NCBI GenBank assembly: GCA_030549335.1
Contig: CM060183.1
Span: forward strand, 35,462,768-35,526,767
Reading direction: 5' to 3'
Source of the DNA: Pontederia crassipes
Taxonomy: Eukaryota; Streptophyta; Magnoliopsida; Commelinales; Pontederiaceae
Length of the DNA: 64,000 nucleotides
Positions 26,001 through 34,690 of the stretch are shown piece by piece. Position 1 is the stretch's first letter. Each line of letters starts with the position of its first letter. The notes beneath the pieces are model-generated. The model searched no databases and had not been told where the DNA came from. It saw only the letters and a program-made list of their open reading frames with translations. The translations under genes and the position numbers were made by a program.

Positions 26001-27060
26001 AAGCTGTGCTTCATGCTCATGTGAGTTATTTTACATTCAGTTTTGTAAATCCTCGGAATCATGACAATGAAATGTAGTTGATACTGAGTACTTACAGTTT
26101 AAGAAGATTTCTTTGATAGAGAAAAGTTTAATGCCTGAAACATCTAGGACTAAATGTGAATCATAATACATATTTCTATAAGGTATGCTAAGGAAAGAGC
26201 AACCATGTAATAGCTAATTCAGTTGGATCTTCTCTGAGCATTTTGCATTATTGGAAGTGCACTGCAAATCAATGCTCATCCTGTTACTATCTGAATATCC
26301 CAATATTGTCCTTCTAAGTATTGTTGACTCTTTTTGTTTGGAGAGAAAAATATTCTTGACTCTTGAGTGTCAAGATCAGGGGAAAAGGTTACAAGAGCAA
26401 CTCATGACGTTTTTTTTTTAATTTGTAATTTTTCTTGCTTGCCACTTTTTTTTGGTAGAATGGATGCTTAAGTTCAGGCTTTTTTGCGTTAGTTACAATC
26501 TTTAGTTTTTTTACTTCTTTCAGGCACATGGTCGACCCACACTGCGTAACCTGGTTGAGACATGGAACAAGATGTTGCAAAAGGAACTAGAACACACACC
26601 ATTAGTAAAAAGTGATGCTGCAGAAGCATTTTTGGCATCATTGGAGGATCCCAAGCTCACAAGCTTAGCCGATGCAACAAAGAAGCCTCCTATAGAAATA
26701 CTCCCTCCTGGAATGGCATCTCTTTCTGCTCCGACAATTACAATCAAGAAAAAACTTCCAGCTGCTGGCACTGCATTACAGAAGCCAGCAACTGCAACTA
26801 CCGGCCCTCCGCCTGCAATAACACAAGGTGACTCCATTCCCACTCAGGGCACCCCGCCAGCGTCGACCCAGATTGACTCTACTCCTGATCAGAGCAATTC
26901 CACAACCCAAACAGATAAACCTCCAACGGTGGAAGCATCTTCTGCTGAGCAGCTGGATAGCACCCCTAAAGTTGCGGAAACAGTGAACAGTCCAACTATG
27001 GCTAACATCCCTTCGGATTCCCATGAGACGCATCTTGCCACCGAGACAGCAGCTTCATAG
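8008..27060 (+). CDS. TWD40-2: TWD40-2-like WD40/alpha-solenoid protein, TPLATE complex subunit
   Basis: Exons: 8008-8139, 8253-8337, 13371-13410, 13512-13760, 14866-14965, 15045-15119, 17158-17256, 17480-17596, 17677-17792, 17920-18019, 19853-20208, 21197-21527, 21848-22062, 22302-22520, 22656-22842, 23650-23897, 24173-24265, 24356-24457, 24610-24970, 25883-26020, 26524-27060. They sum to 3900 nt (1299 aa plus stop) in one frame, with GT-AG at all 20 introns. The start MLRLRAFRPT matches the plant TWD40-2 family as I remember it. WD40 blades lie within the first 350 residues (VSVWNWEH, GGSDGVIRVL, ASDGLLILW, GADKTLAIWD). An Ala-rich coiled stretch (about 549-580) and an alpha-solenoid from about 880 (AYGDAVSAVKWATRLGREHH, LEFDLAMQSNDLKRALQCLL) follow. 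The Pro/Thr-rich tail starts near 1180. In Arabidopsis this family belongs to the TPLATE adaptor complex of clathrin-mediated endocytosis at the plasma membrane. No lesion is seen. Introns 2, 6 and 19 hold transposons. Confidence 0.95.
10316..11950 (-). pseudogene. LINE fragment (end of reverse transcriptase plus zf-RVT region) in intron 2
   Basis: Read on the minus strand, 11954-10441 encodes successive pieces of a plant non-LTR retrotransposon. First comes the late reverse-transcriptase region (LFGAASGLQINHAKS) and the RHLSR-like segment (YMSVLRMPGQVQRRIDSLW), then the zf-RVT region (MPLKVKIFAWLM, CALCGEEEDISHLFFGC, WAIWLQCNQVIFCGERC). The reading frame shifts several times and has stops, so it is dead. 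The 5' part (endonuclease and most of the RT) is missing, the usual result of incomplete reverse transcription. The 3' end abuts a T-run at 10311-10319, which is the poly(A) tail seen from the plus strand. It lies antisense to the host gene within a 5.0-kb intron. Confidence 0.85.
11930..12450. other. AT-rich insertion-like segment in intron 2, identity unknown
   Basis: The segment following the LINE is markedly AT-rich and ends in a GC-richer stretch with inverted phrases (GTGTTTGG near 11932, CCAAACG near 12438, and an internal AAACAACACATTGTTT). This resembles a small inverted-repeat transposon (MITE), but no clean terminal repeats or target duplication could be drawn by eye. Confidence 0.25.
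15241..16045 (+). repeat. 256-bp tandem duplication interrupted by a SINE (intron 6)
   Basis: Copy 1 (15241-15496) and copy 2 (15497-16045, less the SINE) share long stretches such as ATGATAATAACGTGGCTGAA and GAAAGAATCTTGAATAA. Both end with the GGATAGGAATTGTTA phrase. Copy 2 is split by the Au-type SINE at 15630-15914. The copies have accumulated some differences, so the duplication is not recent, and the SINE came later. Confidence 0.85.
15630..15914 (-). mobile_element. Au-type SINE, long form, minus strand
   Basis: On the minus strand it begins ACTCCGCC, runs through the conserved CCCAAGCCCGGATAAAGGAG and CCACCTAGTGGGATAAGGC blocks, and ends in (TTG)n, as in the Au SINE family of flowering plants. 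A perfect 17-bp target duplication, TGAAAGAATCTTGAATA, flanks it (15613-15629 and 15915-15931). At 285 bp it is about 100 bp longer than the other copies in the window because of extra internal sequence around 15700-15800. It lies in intron 6 of the TWD40-2-like gene. Confidence 0.9.
16642..16929 (+). mobile_element. 5'-truncated LINE 3' end with 18-bp target duplication
   Basis: The frame at 16642-16778 reads FLAGSWALWLQRNWVIFCGERC, closely matching the zf-RVT segment of the antisense LINE at 10316-11950. An untranslated tail and a short A-run near 16925 follow. The fragment is flanked by AACCTTCTCAGTTCCTTT at 16624-16641 and again at 16930-16947, so it is a single severely 5'-truncated insertion. 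It lies in intron 6 of the TWD40-2-like gene in sense orientation. Confidence 0.87.
25053..25235 (+). mobile_element. Au-type SINE, plus strand, in intron 19
   Basis: It starts AACTCCGCCTATGTTTTATAG and ends in six TTG repeats. It is flanked by a 17-bp duplication, TGAGGAGTTCACCATTA at 25036-25052 and the same with one T-to-C change at 25236-25252. The body matches the other short copies in this window. It lies between exons 19 and 20 of the TWD40-2-like gene. Confidence 0.9.
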
Positions 27061-28380
27061 ACCTTTCCCTCCTCTCCTCGTGTTGTTGTTTATATAATTT
27101 GTTCTTTCTTTTTGTTATATTTGGATGCATTGTTTCTGACTGTTTGTTTTAGGCAAAGTTATGACAATAATTATTTGTATTTTCGCTTAGCATTAGTGGA
27201 TGCATTTGTTCCTCATGGCACATTTCCAAGGGATCATCAAGTACATAAAAGGTTATCACTCCTTTTAATTTGTGTGTCATTTAAAAAGGTTGAGTACACA
27301 GTATTGCTGGTTTTGAAGTCTTTAAAGTCATAACGTTTGTGAGATTGTTGGAAATCATAATCAACATTAATGGAAGTGATCCTGTAAATCTTGAGAATCT
27401 ATTGTTTCAGCACAATACTATCAAACTGTAATGTGGACGCAGTTTCTTTTTACAAGTTTTTCTTATATTTTCTCTCTCCGGCGAAAGGATAGAACCTTAT
27501 TTAACTTGGTGTTAACTTGATTTGGCTGGAGTAGTCACTTCTGCTCCTTAAAGGAAACGATATATTTATGATGTATGTTGTAACTTGGTCATTGATATTT
27601 ATAATATTTCCTGTGCAAGACTGGATGCTTACGCCTCGCCATCTTATCTACGCTTAATGTTACAAGGTGGATGGTTTATTTTTTTTTTCCGATTATAAGG
27701 AGATTTCCAAAGTTCCATTAAAAAAGAAGAAGAAATAATGGAGCTTTTGATTTCCAGGAATCAAAATCAAGTTGGTTGGTACAAGTTGGATCGCTGATGG
27801 ATGGATGGATGAGTGATGATTTTTTTTTACTCGAAACCGCAACACAACCGGAGCTGAAACGTCTCGATTTGTTAAGTCTTGCCAAGTTACAATCCGAGGA
27901 CGACAAGCTTTTTTTTTTATTATTATTTTGGGTCCGAGTCCAAGGATCGGCTTTGCACAACGTTGTCTTAAATGATTGTTTAAATATGAAACTATGATAT
28001 ATACATATATATTTTTTTAGTTAAATGATTATATATATATATTACTTTAAGATGTTTAACATTTTATAACCTTACTGTAAATATTTAAACGAGATTTTAT
28101 CTTGAAACCAATTTAGTTCAATCTGGTAGACGTAGTCAAATTGAGAGCAGTGTGTTAATTCCTGCTTCTAAAATAACGAACGGCATGGAGGGCCTCCGAT
28201 ATCATGTATAATAATTAATTCTTGTAGCAAGTTAATACTCGTTAAATGTAAATCGACACAGCAAGCTCTATTCTTTAATAAAAATAAAAAAAAATAAATG
28301 CACATCTTGTTGCAATAATTTTAATTATCCAAACTGAATCATCATTATCATCATATAATAATACTATAATAATAGTGGAT
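27061..28380. other. 3' untranslated region and intergenic spacer
   Basis: The 3' end of the TWD40-2-like transcript probably lies within the first 500 bases after the stop codon, but no single poly(A) signal stands out. The rest, to the NF-YB promoter, is AT-rich with small open frames at 27718-27997 that resemble nothing known. No transposon was recognised. Confidence 0.55.
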
Positions 28381-28434
28381 CCTTATCTGCTTACATAACA
28401 GCATTATGCTTTTAGAGGAAGCTTATCCAACCGT

Positions 28435-28439
28435 CCAAT
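28435..28439 (+). promoter_or_regulatory. CCAAT box upstream of the NF-YB gene
   Basis: A CCAAT pentamer lies 433 bp upstream of the NF-YB start codon, just before a long CT-rich leader. NF-Y complexes bind CCAAT, so self-regulation is conceivable, but a single pentamer is weak evidence. Confidence 0.25.
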
Positions 28440-28459
28440 ACTGGACAAATCAACGGCTC

Positions 28460-28605
28460 TGATCTCTCTCTCCCCCCTCTCCCCCCCAACCCCACCCCCA
28501 CCCCCCTCAATTCTTTCTATCGCCCCACATCCGTCCACCATCTGCTGCTGTCGCTGTCGCTGTCGCCGCCGCCGTCGCCGTCGCCGTCGCCGCCTCCTCC
28601 GTTCC
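28460..28605. repeat. CT-rich and (CGCCGT)n low-complexity leader
   Basis: Runs of CTCTCTCTCCC and CCCCACCCC are followed by GCTGTC and GCCGTC hexamer repeats at about 28545-28600. Such pyrimidine-rich tracts are common in plant 5' leaders. The arginine-rich open frame on the opposite strand is an artefact of this repeat. Confidence 0.8.
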
Positions 28606-28644
28606 ATTCTCCAGCTCCTCCCCATTTTAACCTTCCGCTTTCAG

Positions 28645-28829
28645 GTACGTCCCGCGTACTCCCGCGCCCTACCTCTCTCTTCGCTACCGTAAATAACTTC
28701 GTTTCACTAGGACTAAATCGTCAAACCATAAGTATTCCCCGAACTAGGTGAAGAAACGTAGAGCCTTTCCAAGAGAAAAAGTTTTTTTTTTTTCTGTTGA
28801 ACACCTTCTTACACCTCATCTTGTCTAGT
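28645..28829 (+). other. Possible intron in the NF-YB 5' leader
   Basis: A strong donor (CAG/GTACGT, GT at 28645) and a pyrimidine-rich acceptor (TCTTGTCTAG, ending 28829) would remove a leader intron. They would also remove the upstream in-frame ATG at 28797. That fits translation starting at 28872. Not proven without a transcript. Confidence 0.35.
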
Positions 28830-28871
28830 TCGGTTAGGGTTTTGGTCACCGATCCGTCTCCCCCTCCTCCA

Positions 28872-31800
28872 ATGGCGGAATCCGGCGTCCCGGGTTCACC
28901 AGACAGTGGACACTCCGGAGACCACGGCGGCGCTTCCGGCGGCGGCGGGGGTGGCGGAGCGAGGGAGCAGGACCGGTTCCTCCCCATCGCCAACATCGGA
29001 CGCATCATGCGCAAGGCCGTCCCGGAGAACGGCAAAATCTCCAAGGACGCCAAGGAGTCGATCCAGGAGTGCGTTTCCGAGTTCATCAGCTTCATAACCA
29101 GCGAGTTGAGTCGTCTCTCCGTTTTCTCGTCTTTCACGGAGTTCATCAGCCTTCACCTGTTGTTGCTTTCGTGAGAGATAACGAGCTTTTGGTGGGATTT
29201 GCAGGGCGAGCGACAAGTGCCAAAGGGAGAAGAGGAAGACCATCAATGGTGACGATCTGCTGTGGGCGATGGGGACGCTCGGCTTCGAAGAATACGTGGA
29301 GCCGCTCAAGCTATATCTGCAGATTTATAGAGAAGTGCAATGGCCAAAAAACTTCTGTTTCTTTTCTTTTTTTTTTGTTTCTTTTGGGGTTTCTGTTTAT
29401 TAATCTGCTTTCACTTTTATCTGGTTCCATTTCTGGATCTTGATGGGCTTGTCGTTTCTCAGATGGAGGTACAACCCAGAAAGCAGTATAATCTTTTCAG
29501 TTATATTGTGAATTGGGTGTCGTCTGTCAAAAGTTGGATTATTAATTTGTACGTCTTGCGTTCAATCGATAGGGTGATGGCAAAGGTGGACGTTCTGCTG
29601 ATCAATCAGGAAGGAGAGATGCTGGGGATGCTGCGGCTTCTGTATGTTGTTTATTAAATTCTTCTTCTGCAATCTTTCCTTATTCCTCAGTACATGGAAA
29701 GTGCATATAATGCATCTACGTGATGCGGAAAAAGTTAACACTTTCGTTATTTATTTAATTCTTCTTCTGCAATCTTTCCCTATTCCTTGATTCTTGAGAT
29801 GGAAATCTCATTGAGTTCCATCTATGTGATGCGGAAAGTTAATAGTTTCTCACTTCAATTTTATTATGTTTTGTTGCAGCACCAACCTGCTGCTATGCTT
29901 GCGTTTCTATTGAGGGTTACTCTATGTAGTTTACAGTAGATAAGGAACATAGTTTACACGTATTTTTTGTCGGTTCCTGGGTCATCTGGCCTCAGCGGAA
30001 TTGGGTGATTTTGCTTCGGGAGTGGGGTTTTGGTTAGCTGAAATACTTTTCCATTTTTTTTGCCGCTCTCTCTTCGGGAGCACACACTTGTACATGACTC
30101 CCATTTCTCCTGGATGACAACCACACAACCTGATAGTGATCCTTTTTCTCCTAAAAAAATGTCAACACATATGTGCTTCTTTTCTCTATGTATTATTTTT
30201 TAGATGATTCTTTTCTATATTTTGAATTTCAGTTTTCTCTGATTTGCTGGAGAAAGTGGGTTTTAAAGTAAAGAGGTTTATTTTCAATTTATTTGGTGAC
30301 TAGACATATTCTGGATCTTCTATGTGCGCCAAAACTCAGATCATACGATTATTATTATTATTATTTTTGAGAGAAGATCGTACGAATAATTAATTTGATA
30401 GTGGTTGCACCTGTATGCATTTATATGTCCTAGTGAGGGGTTAAGGTCCAATTATTCATGCTATCACTGATAAATAACCTGATAGTTGCATACATATGCT
30501 TTGTTTTTTGATTTGTCATTCAGAACATAATGTTCCTACAAACAGAAAAGAATGTGTATTTCTGATTAGAGTTACTGTAATATGCTAGAACATAAATTTT
30601 TTTGATGTGATAATCATGAAGTTATTATTAGAAGTTCAGCAAAGGTGCTTTGTTCTCTTTGCCAACTAATCAACTTTCTTTTGATGCCTGAAAAGATACT
30701 TTGGTTGCTATTATTATTCAGCCATATACAACAACAACAACAACGACAACAACAAAGCCTTATCCCACTAGGTGGGGTCGGCTACATGGATCATACGACG
30801 CCATTCCGCTCATTCGTTGATCCATGTTCATGAGATTCGACAGGGTTTTACGCTGGCTGTCGGGGCCTAACACAACCCTCCTCCTTTATCCGGGCTTGGG
30901 ACCGGCTATAAAACATAGGGAAATGCCACAAAAGAAATAAAAAAAAATTCCAGAACAAAATGGAGTACTATTCGAACTATGTAGTCATCCTGTCTTTCTT
31001 CAGAAAAATAAGACTTAAATCCCTCTGTTGAAAATAAAACTTAGCCGACATAATGACAATATACTATGATATAAACAAATTGAGATTACAAGAGGCTAAC
31101 AAATTACAAAATTGGGAGAAAAATATAAAATCTATACTATATTAAAAGCAAAGAAGTTTGCAAGGAGAAGATGACATTTGGCAAAAGTAAAAATTGACAT
31201 GTGTCCATATTCTTTGCAACTAATTTATTTTGTTCTAATATATTAGCATAAATTATTTACATGCAGCAACGTGTGGTAGGAGCAATAATATCCATCTTGA
31301 GCATGTTTTTGTCATGTGTTCATGTATTTGCTAATTAATTTTTATTGTTCAAATATATTAACTCCGCCTATGTTTTATAGTCGGTCCCAAGCCCGGATAA
31401 AGGAGGAGGGTTGTGTTAGGCCCCGACAGCCAGCGTAAAACCCTGTCGAATCTCATGAACATGGATCAACGAATATATTGTGGCGTCGTATGATCCATGT
31501 AGCCGACCCCACCTAGTGGGATAAGGCTTTGTTGTTGTTGTTGTTTGTTGTTCAAATATATTAATATGTACTTTAGATTATTTACATGTGGTAACCGCTA
31601 GAATAATAACATTCTTAATATGTCATATGTATATGTAATCTAACATTCAGCATCTCTGAATAGCTAGAATAATATAATTTAAAAATCAATACTATGTGAT
31701 ATCATGAAAATAAAAGTCATACTTAAAACATTTTGAAAGCAATAATTGTACTGGGTACTTCCAATTACCAACTCCGCCTATGTTTTATAGCCGGTTCCAA

Positions 31801-34690
31801 GCCCGGATAAAGGAGGAGGGTTGTGTTAGGCCCCGACAGCCAGCGTAAAACCCTGTCGAATCTCATGAACATGGATCAACGAAGTCGTATGATCCATGTA
31901 GCCGACCCCACCTAGTGGGATAAGGCTTTGTTGTTGTTGTTGTTGTTGTGGTACTTCCAATTATCCCTTAATAGGCATATAAAACTAAAATTGAAGGTAC
32001 ATATAAAATAATGATCCATAGAATATTCTATTGATATGATATTTTTTAATAACGTTGATATTTATCTTTCTTTTTAGTATACTACTATGATAGAAGCCTA
32101 AGTGTGCATAGTAATTGATGACTATGTTATGATTTCCTCTGGAATTATTTTATTACACATGAATTTTTTTCCCCTTGCTGGCTGACCATGCATATTTGCA
32201 TGAATGTAACTACATTATGCACTTTGGTAAACTGGTCCGTGAGCAGTTGTAGAAACTACAAAATGGCTCCAATATATAATACATCCAAGCCAACACCTGC
32301 TTCAAAATGGCCAAAGTAATACCTGGGCATCGCATGAAAAAATCCAGCCATATATTCTGATACCTCGTTCTTTGGCCTGTTACCAATTTGATTTTTGCTC
32401 CTTTAAATGTTTCCTCTTGCAACTTTAACTTATTTGACGTTACCATTATTCATACCTTTGTTAGCATAATTATAGGTGTGGTAAAATCATCACATCTAAA
32501 AAAAATAATTTAAAAGCAAAGAAGAGATAGTCCATCTCTCTTAAATTGTTGACAGTAAATGAGATCAACAAAATATTTAAGCTAATAAGAGAGAGTCTAT
32601 CCCTCTTAAATTGTTAAAAATAAATGAGAAAAGAAAAGTGATTATTGTATTTCCTTGTTTATCATTGATCCGTATCACTCACCAATTTGAATCAACAATT
32701 AAGCTTAACCAAATAACGATGAAGTATATTTGTGCTATTTTTGTTCCTAACATCATGATATACAATCATGTTCCTCAAAAGGTATCAGGTTATATCTAGA
32801 TTTTCATTTCCTTGCCCGTGAATATTTGTTTTAATGAAAATAGAATTGTTATTATGGAAAGAGAAACTACAGGGTAGCAAGATGCTTACTCCTCAGAAGG
32901 CAGAGAAGGATATGGATCAGAGACAAGTAGAGTCAAGTAACTGTGGAAAAAAGGAATACATATATAAGAAATGTGAAAATGAAGTAACGAGAGAAAGGTT
33001 TAGGACTTTAGTCAGTTTTTCTGACTAAAAAAATAAATAAATGGATCTATTATTATAGTAGTCATTATTTTTTGAGGAGATATTATAGTAGTCATAAATT
33101 CGTACTATTATGTCATAGTAGTCATTAATTCATACTAATATGTCATAGTAGTCTTATTTTATTATTTGAAATTCTTAAAAGTGTTTAGGATAGAGAAAAA
33201 AGTAAGTTGCACAACTTTGAGACAGCTGAATCTAGTTCTCATCTACCAACTTCAAGTTTTGACTTTCGATTTACTGTAAGTTCTGATGAAACAAATAGAA
33301 TAATAAATAGTTTTATCCAAGTTGCGGTTGGTGCTGCTGCTAAATTTTCACCAACCTGACATTTTTAATACTTTTATCCTTATTAATTATCAAAGGGAAG
33401 AAAAGGGTGGTTGCTACCTGTGTATGGGTCTATGGGTTGTTACTCTATGTTCATCAAGGACTAGCATAACACGCATTGATTTTGTTCTTTGCATATAAAC
33501 TTATCTTTCTTGGTACCGATTATTCTTTTTCATTCAAAATGGCCTTTTTTATTATTCCTTTGGGTTCTTCGCTTTGTTGTTTCATTCAGATCATGTCTAG
33601 GCTCTGTTTGGTAGAGTTAATATATTGATTGGTGGATAACGGGATTGACTAAAAGATTATAGTCTGATTAGAGGATGGTTAGATAATAGTGGATAGTGAA
33701 TAGCAGTTTGATTATAAATTTAATAAATATAGCGGTTGAACTAATGTATAATTACAAAATGATAAAAACAAGCATAAAAATATATTTTACACTTATACGC
33801 ATATGATATGCAAACAGTAAGATGTTTCAAATTATATTTTACTATAAAAATATTGATTATTTTAAAATAAAATATTATTATATTGATAAGTAAAATTTAA
33901 AATATGAGAATATATTAAAAATAAAATATCAAATCATTATATTTATATTCTGTTTGGCATTACAAATGGTTTGATAATAGTAAAAGTGCCATAGAACAAC
34001 AACAACAACAAAGCCTTATCCCACTAGGTGGGGTCGGCTACATGGATCATACGACTCGTTAATCCATGTTCATGAGATTCGACAGGGTTTTACGCTGACT
34101 GTCGGGGCCTAACACAACCCTCCTCCTTTATCCGGGCTTGAGACCGGCTATAAAACAAGAACAATTTTGGAAAAAAAGTTTAGAACTCTATTGTTATTAC
34201 CCTCTACTGTTGTACGCTTTTTTTTAATAGCATACCAAAATTACATCCACCCTGCTGACCACTAGTCATTTATTTTGATTACTAAACAGTAAAAGAGACG
34301 TCTAGAAATGAAAAACAAAACATTAAATGCTAATGAAACACTCTCAAAAGTGGGAGCGAAACACAGCCCTCATAATATAGCTATCCACTAGCTTATATAC
34401 TTGTTTATTTCGTAGAAGTTGTGCCATGAAGATTCCTTTCTTGTACTATTCTACTATGTGAACTATGGTTTTTGATGAATATCCACTTTGAGAGGCCGTG
34501 TATTCTTCATATGGTTATTATTTCGAGCAGTATCTACATATTTCTTACTCTTTTGTTAAATGCTCTGCCATTTTTTTTAATGTCTTATTGTTCCAATAGC
34601 AAAGTCATTTGTAAGGATCTCGGGGTACAATGGTACAAGAACTGATTACTGTTTTGTCTAATGCTTCTATTGCAGTTTAATGGCATGTAG
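28872..34690 (+). CDS. NF-YB (CBF-B/HAP3) histone-fold transcription factor subunit
   Basis: Exons: 28872-29104, 29205-29334, micro-exon 29463-29468, 29573-29641, and a proposed last exon 34676-34690 (total 453 nt, 150 aa). The protein begins [10 protein letters not shown], followed by a Gly-rich stretch (residues 20-30). The complete NF-YB core spans about 31-123: [69 protein letters not shown]. It pairs with NF-YC, and with NF-YA binds CCAAT boxes in the nucleus; in plants the dimer also works with CONSTANS-type proteins. The start at 28872 was chosen over the in-frame ATG at 28797 because MAES is the usual NF-YB start. Exons 1-4 are secure. The last exon rests on phase, a strong acceptor and a plausible FNGM end. 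An alternative end is 29880-29939. Confidence 0.9.
29463..29468 (+). other. 6-nt micro-exon of the NF-YB gene (Met-Glu)
   Basis: ATGGAG is bounded by TTTCTCAG and GTACAA. Splicing it between 29334 and 29573 gives ...YRE-ME-GDGKGG..., which restores the YREMEGD sequence typical of NF-YB proteins. Skipping it keeps the frame and removes only Met-Glu. Confidence 0.75.
29880..29939 (+). other. Alternative terminal exon candidate for NF-YB
   Basis: An acceptor, TTTTGTTGCAG, ending at 29879 is in phase with exon 4 and opens a 19-codon tail to TAG at 29937-29939 ([10 protein letters not shown]...). The tail resembles no NF-YB end I know. It is less convincing than the distal exon at 34676, but it is close and properly phased. 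Confidence 0.25.
29965..30160 (+). mobile_element. Old LINE 3' end fragment in NF-YB intron 4
   Basis: The sequence matches the LINE tail at 16660-16925: TGGGTCATCTGGCCTCAGCGGAATTGGGTGATTTT, then GAGCACACACTTGTACAT, CTGGATGACAACCACACAACCTG and a closing A-run. No target duplication could be found and the coding part is badly eroded, so it is older than the copy at 16642. Confidence 0.7.
30729..30918 (-). mobile_element. Au-type SINE, minus strand
   Basis: It begins on the plus strand with a (CAA)n stretch (the TTG tail reversed). It continues through GCCTTATCCCACTAGGTGGG and TTTATCCGGGCTTGGGACCG, and ends at GGCTATAAAACATAG. The 5' end seems a few bases short and no target duplication was identified. 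It lies in the proposed intron 4 of the NF-YB gene. Confidence 0.85.
31361..31547 (+). mobile_element. Au-type SINE, plus strand
   Basis: It starts ACTCCGCCTATGTTTTATAG and ends in a TTG tail. The flanks carry a 16-bp duplication, TTGTTCAAATATATTA, at 31345-31360 and 31548-31563. Part of the right copy may overlap the tail because both read TTGTT. Confidence 0.9.
31768..31949 (+). mobile_element. Au-type SINE, plus strand
   Basis: This is the second plus-strand copy, only about 220 bp after the first. It has the same body and a TTG tail, and is flanked by GGTACTTCCAATTA at 31754-31767 and 31950-31963. Its own target duplication shows it inserted independently rather than by tandem duplication. 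Confidence 0.9.
32000..33590. other. Intronic AT-rich stretch of NF-YB intron 4
   Basis: No coding exon or known repeat was recognised here. Open frames at 32210-32446, 32611-32799 and 32834-33028 have no family resemblance. Short direct repeats of TATTATAGTAGTCAT and CATACTAATATGTCATAG-like phrases occur at 33050-33150. Confidence 0.5.
33600..34371. mobile_element. Possible inverted-repeat DNA element (MITE-like) split by a SINE
   Basis: The left boundary reads AGGCTCTGTTTGGTAGAG and the complement of the right boundary reads AGGGCTGTGTTTCGCTCC, an imperfect terminal inverted repeat of the kind found on hAT/PIF-like MITEs. The SINE at 33995-34156 lies inside. I could not define a target duplication. 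Confidence 0.35.
33995..34156 (-). mobile_element. Au-type SINE, minus strand
   Basis: A (CAA)n start, GCCTTATCCCACTAGGTGGG, and TTTATCCGGGCTTGAGACCG are followed by GGCTATAAAAC. The copy is slightly shorter than the others and no clean target duplication was seen. It lies in the proposed intron 4 of the NF-YB gene. Confidence 0.83.
34676..34690 (+). other. Proposed 15-nt terminal coding exon of NF-YB (FNGM-stop)
   Basis: The acceptor tract TTTTGTCTAATGCTTCTATTGCAG ends at 34675. The next 15 bases read Phe-Asn-Gly-Met-stop in exact phase with exon 4. I have a non-specific memory of short NF-YB forms ending this way. The 3' UTR would follow. A transcript read joining 29641 to 34676 would settle it. 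Confidence 0.5.

Noticed and set aside
28404-28625. Arginine-rich open frame on the minus strand
   Set aside because: It only translates the CT-rich and (CGCCGT)n leader of the NF-YB gene.
28797-28871. Upstream in-frame start for NF-YB
   Set aside because: The 25 extra residues match no NF-YB N-terminus, and the ATG lies in a probable leader intron; MAES at 28872 is the family-like start.
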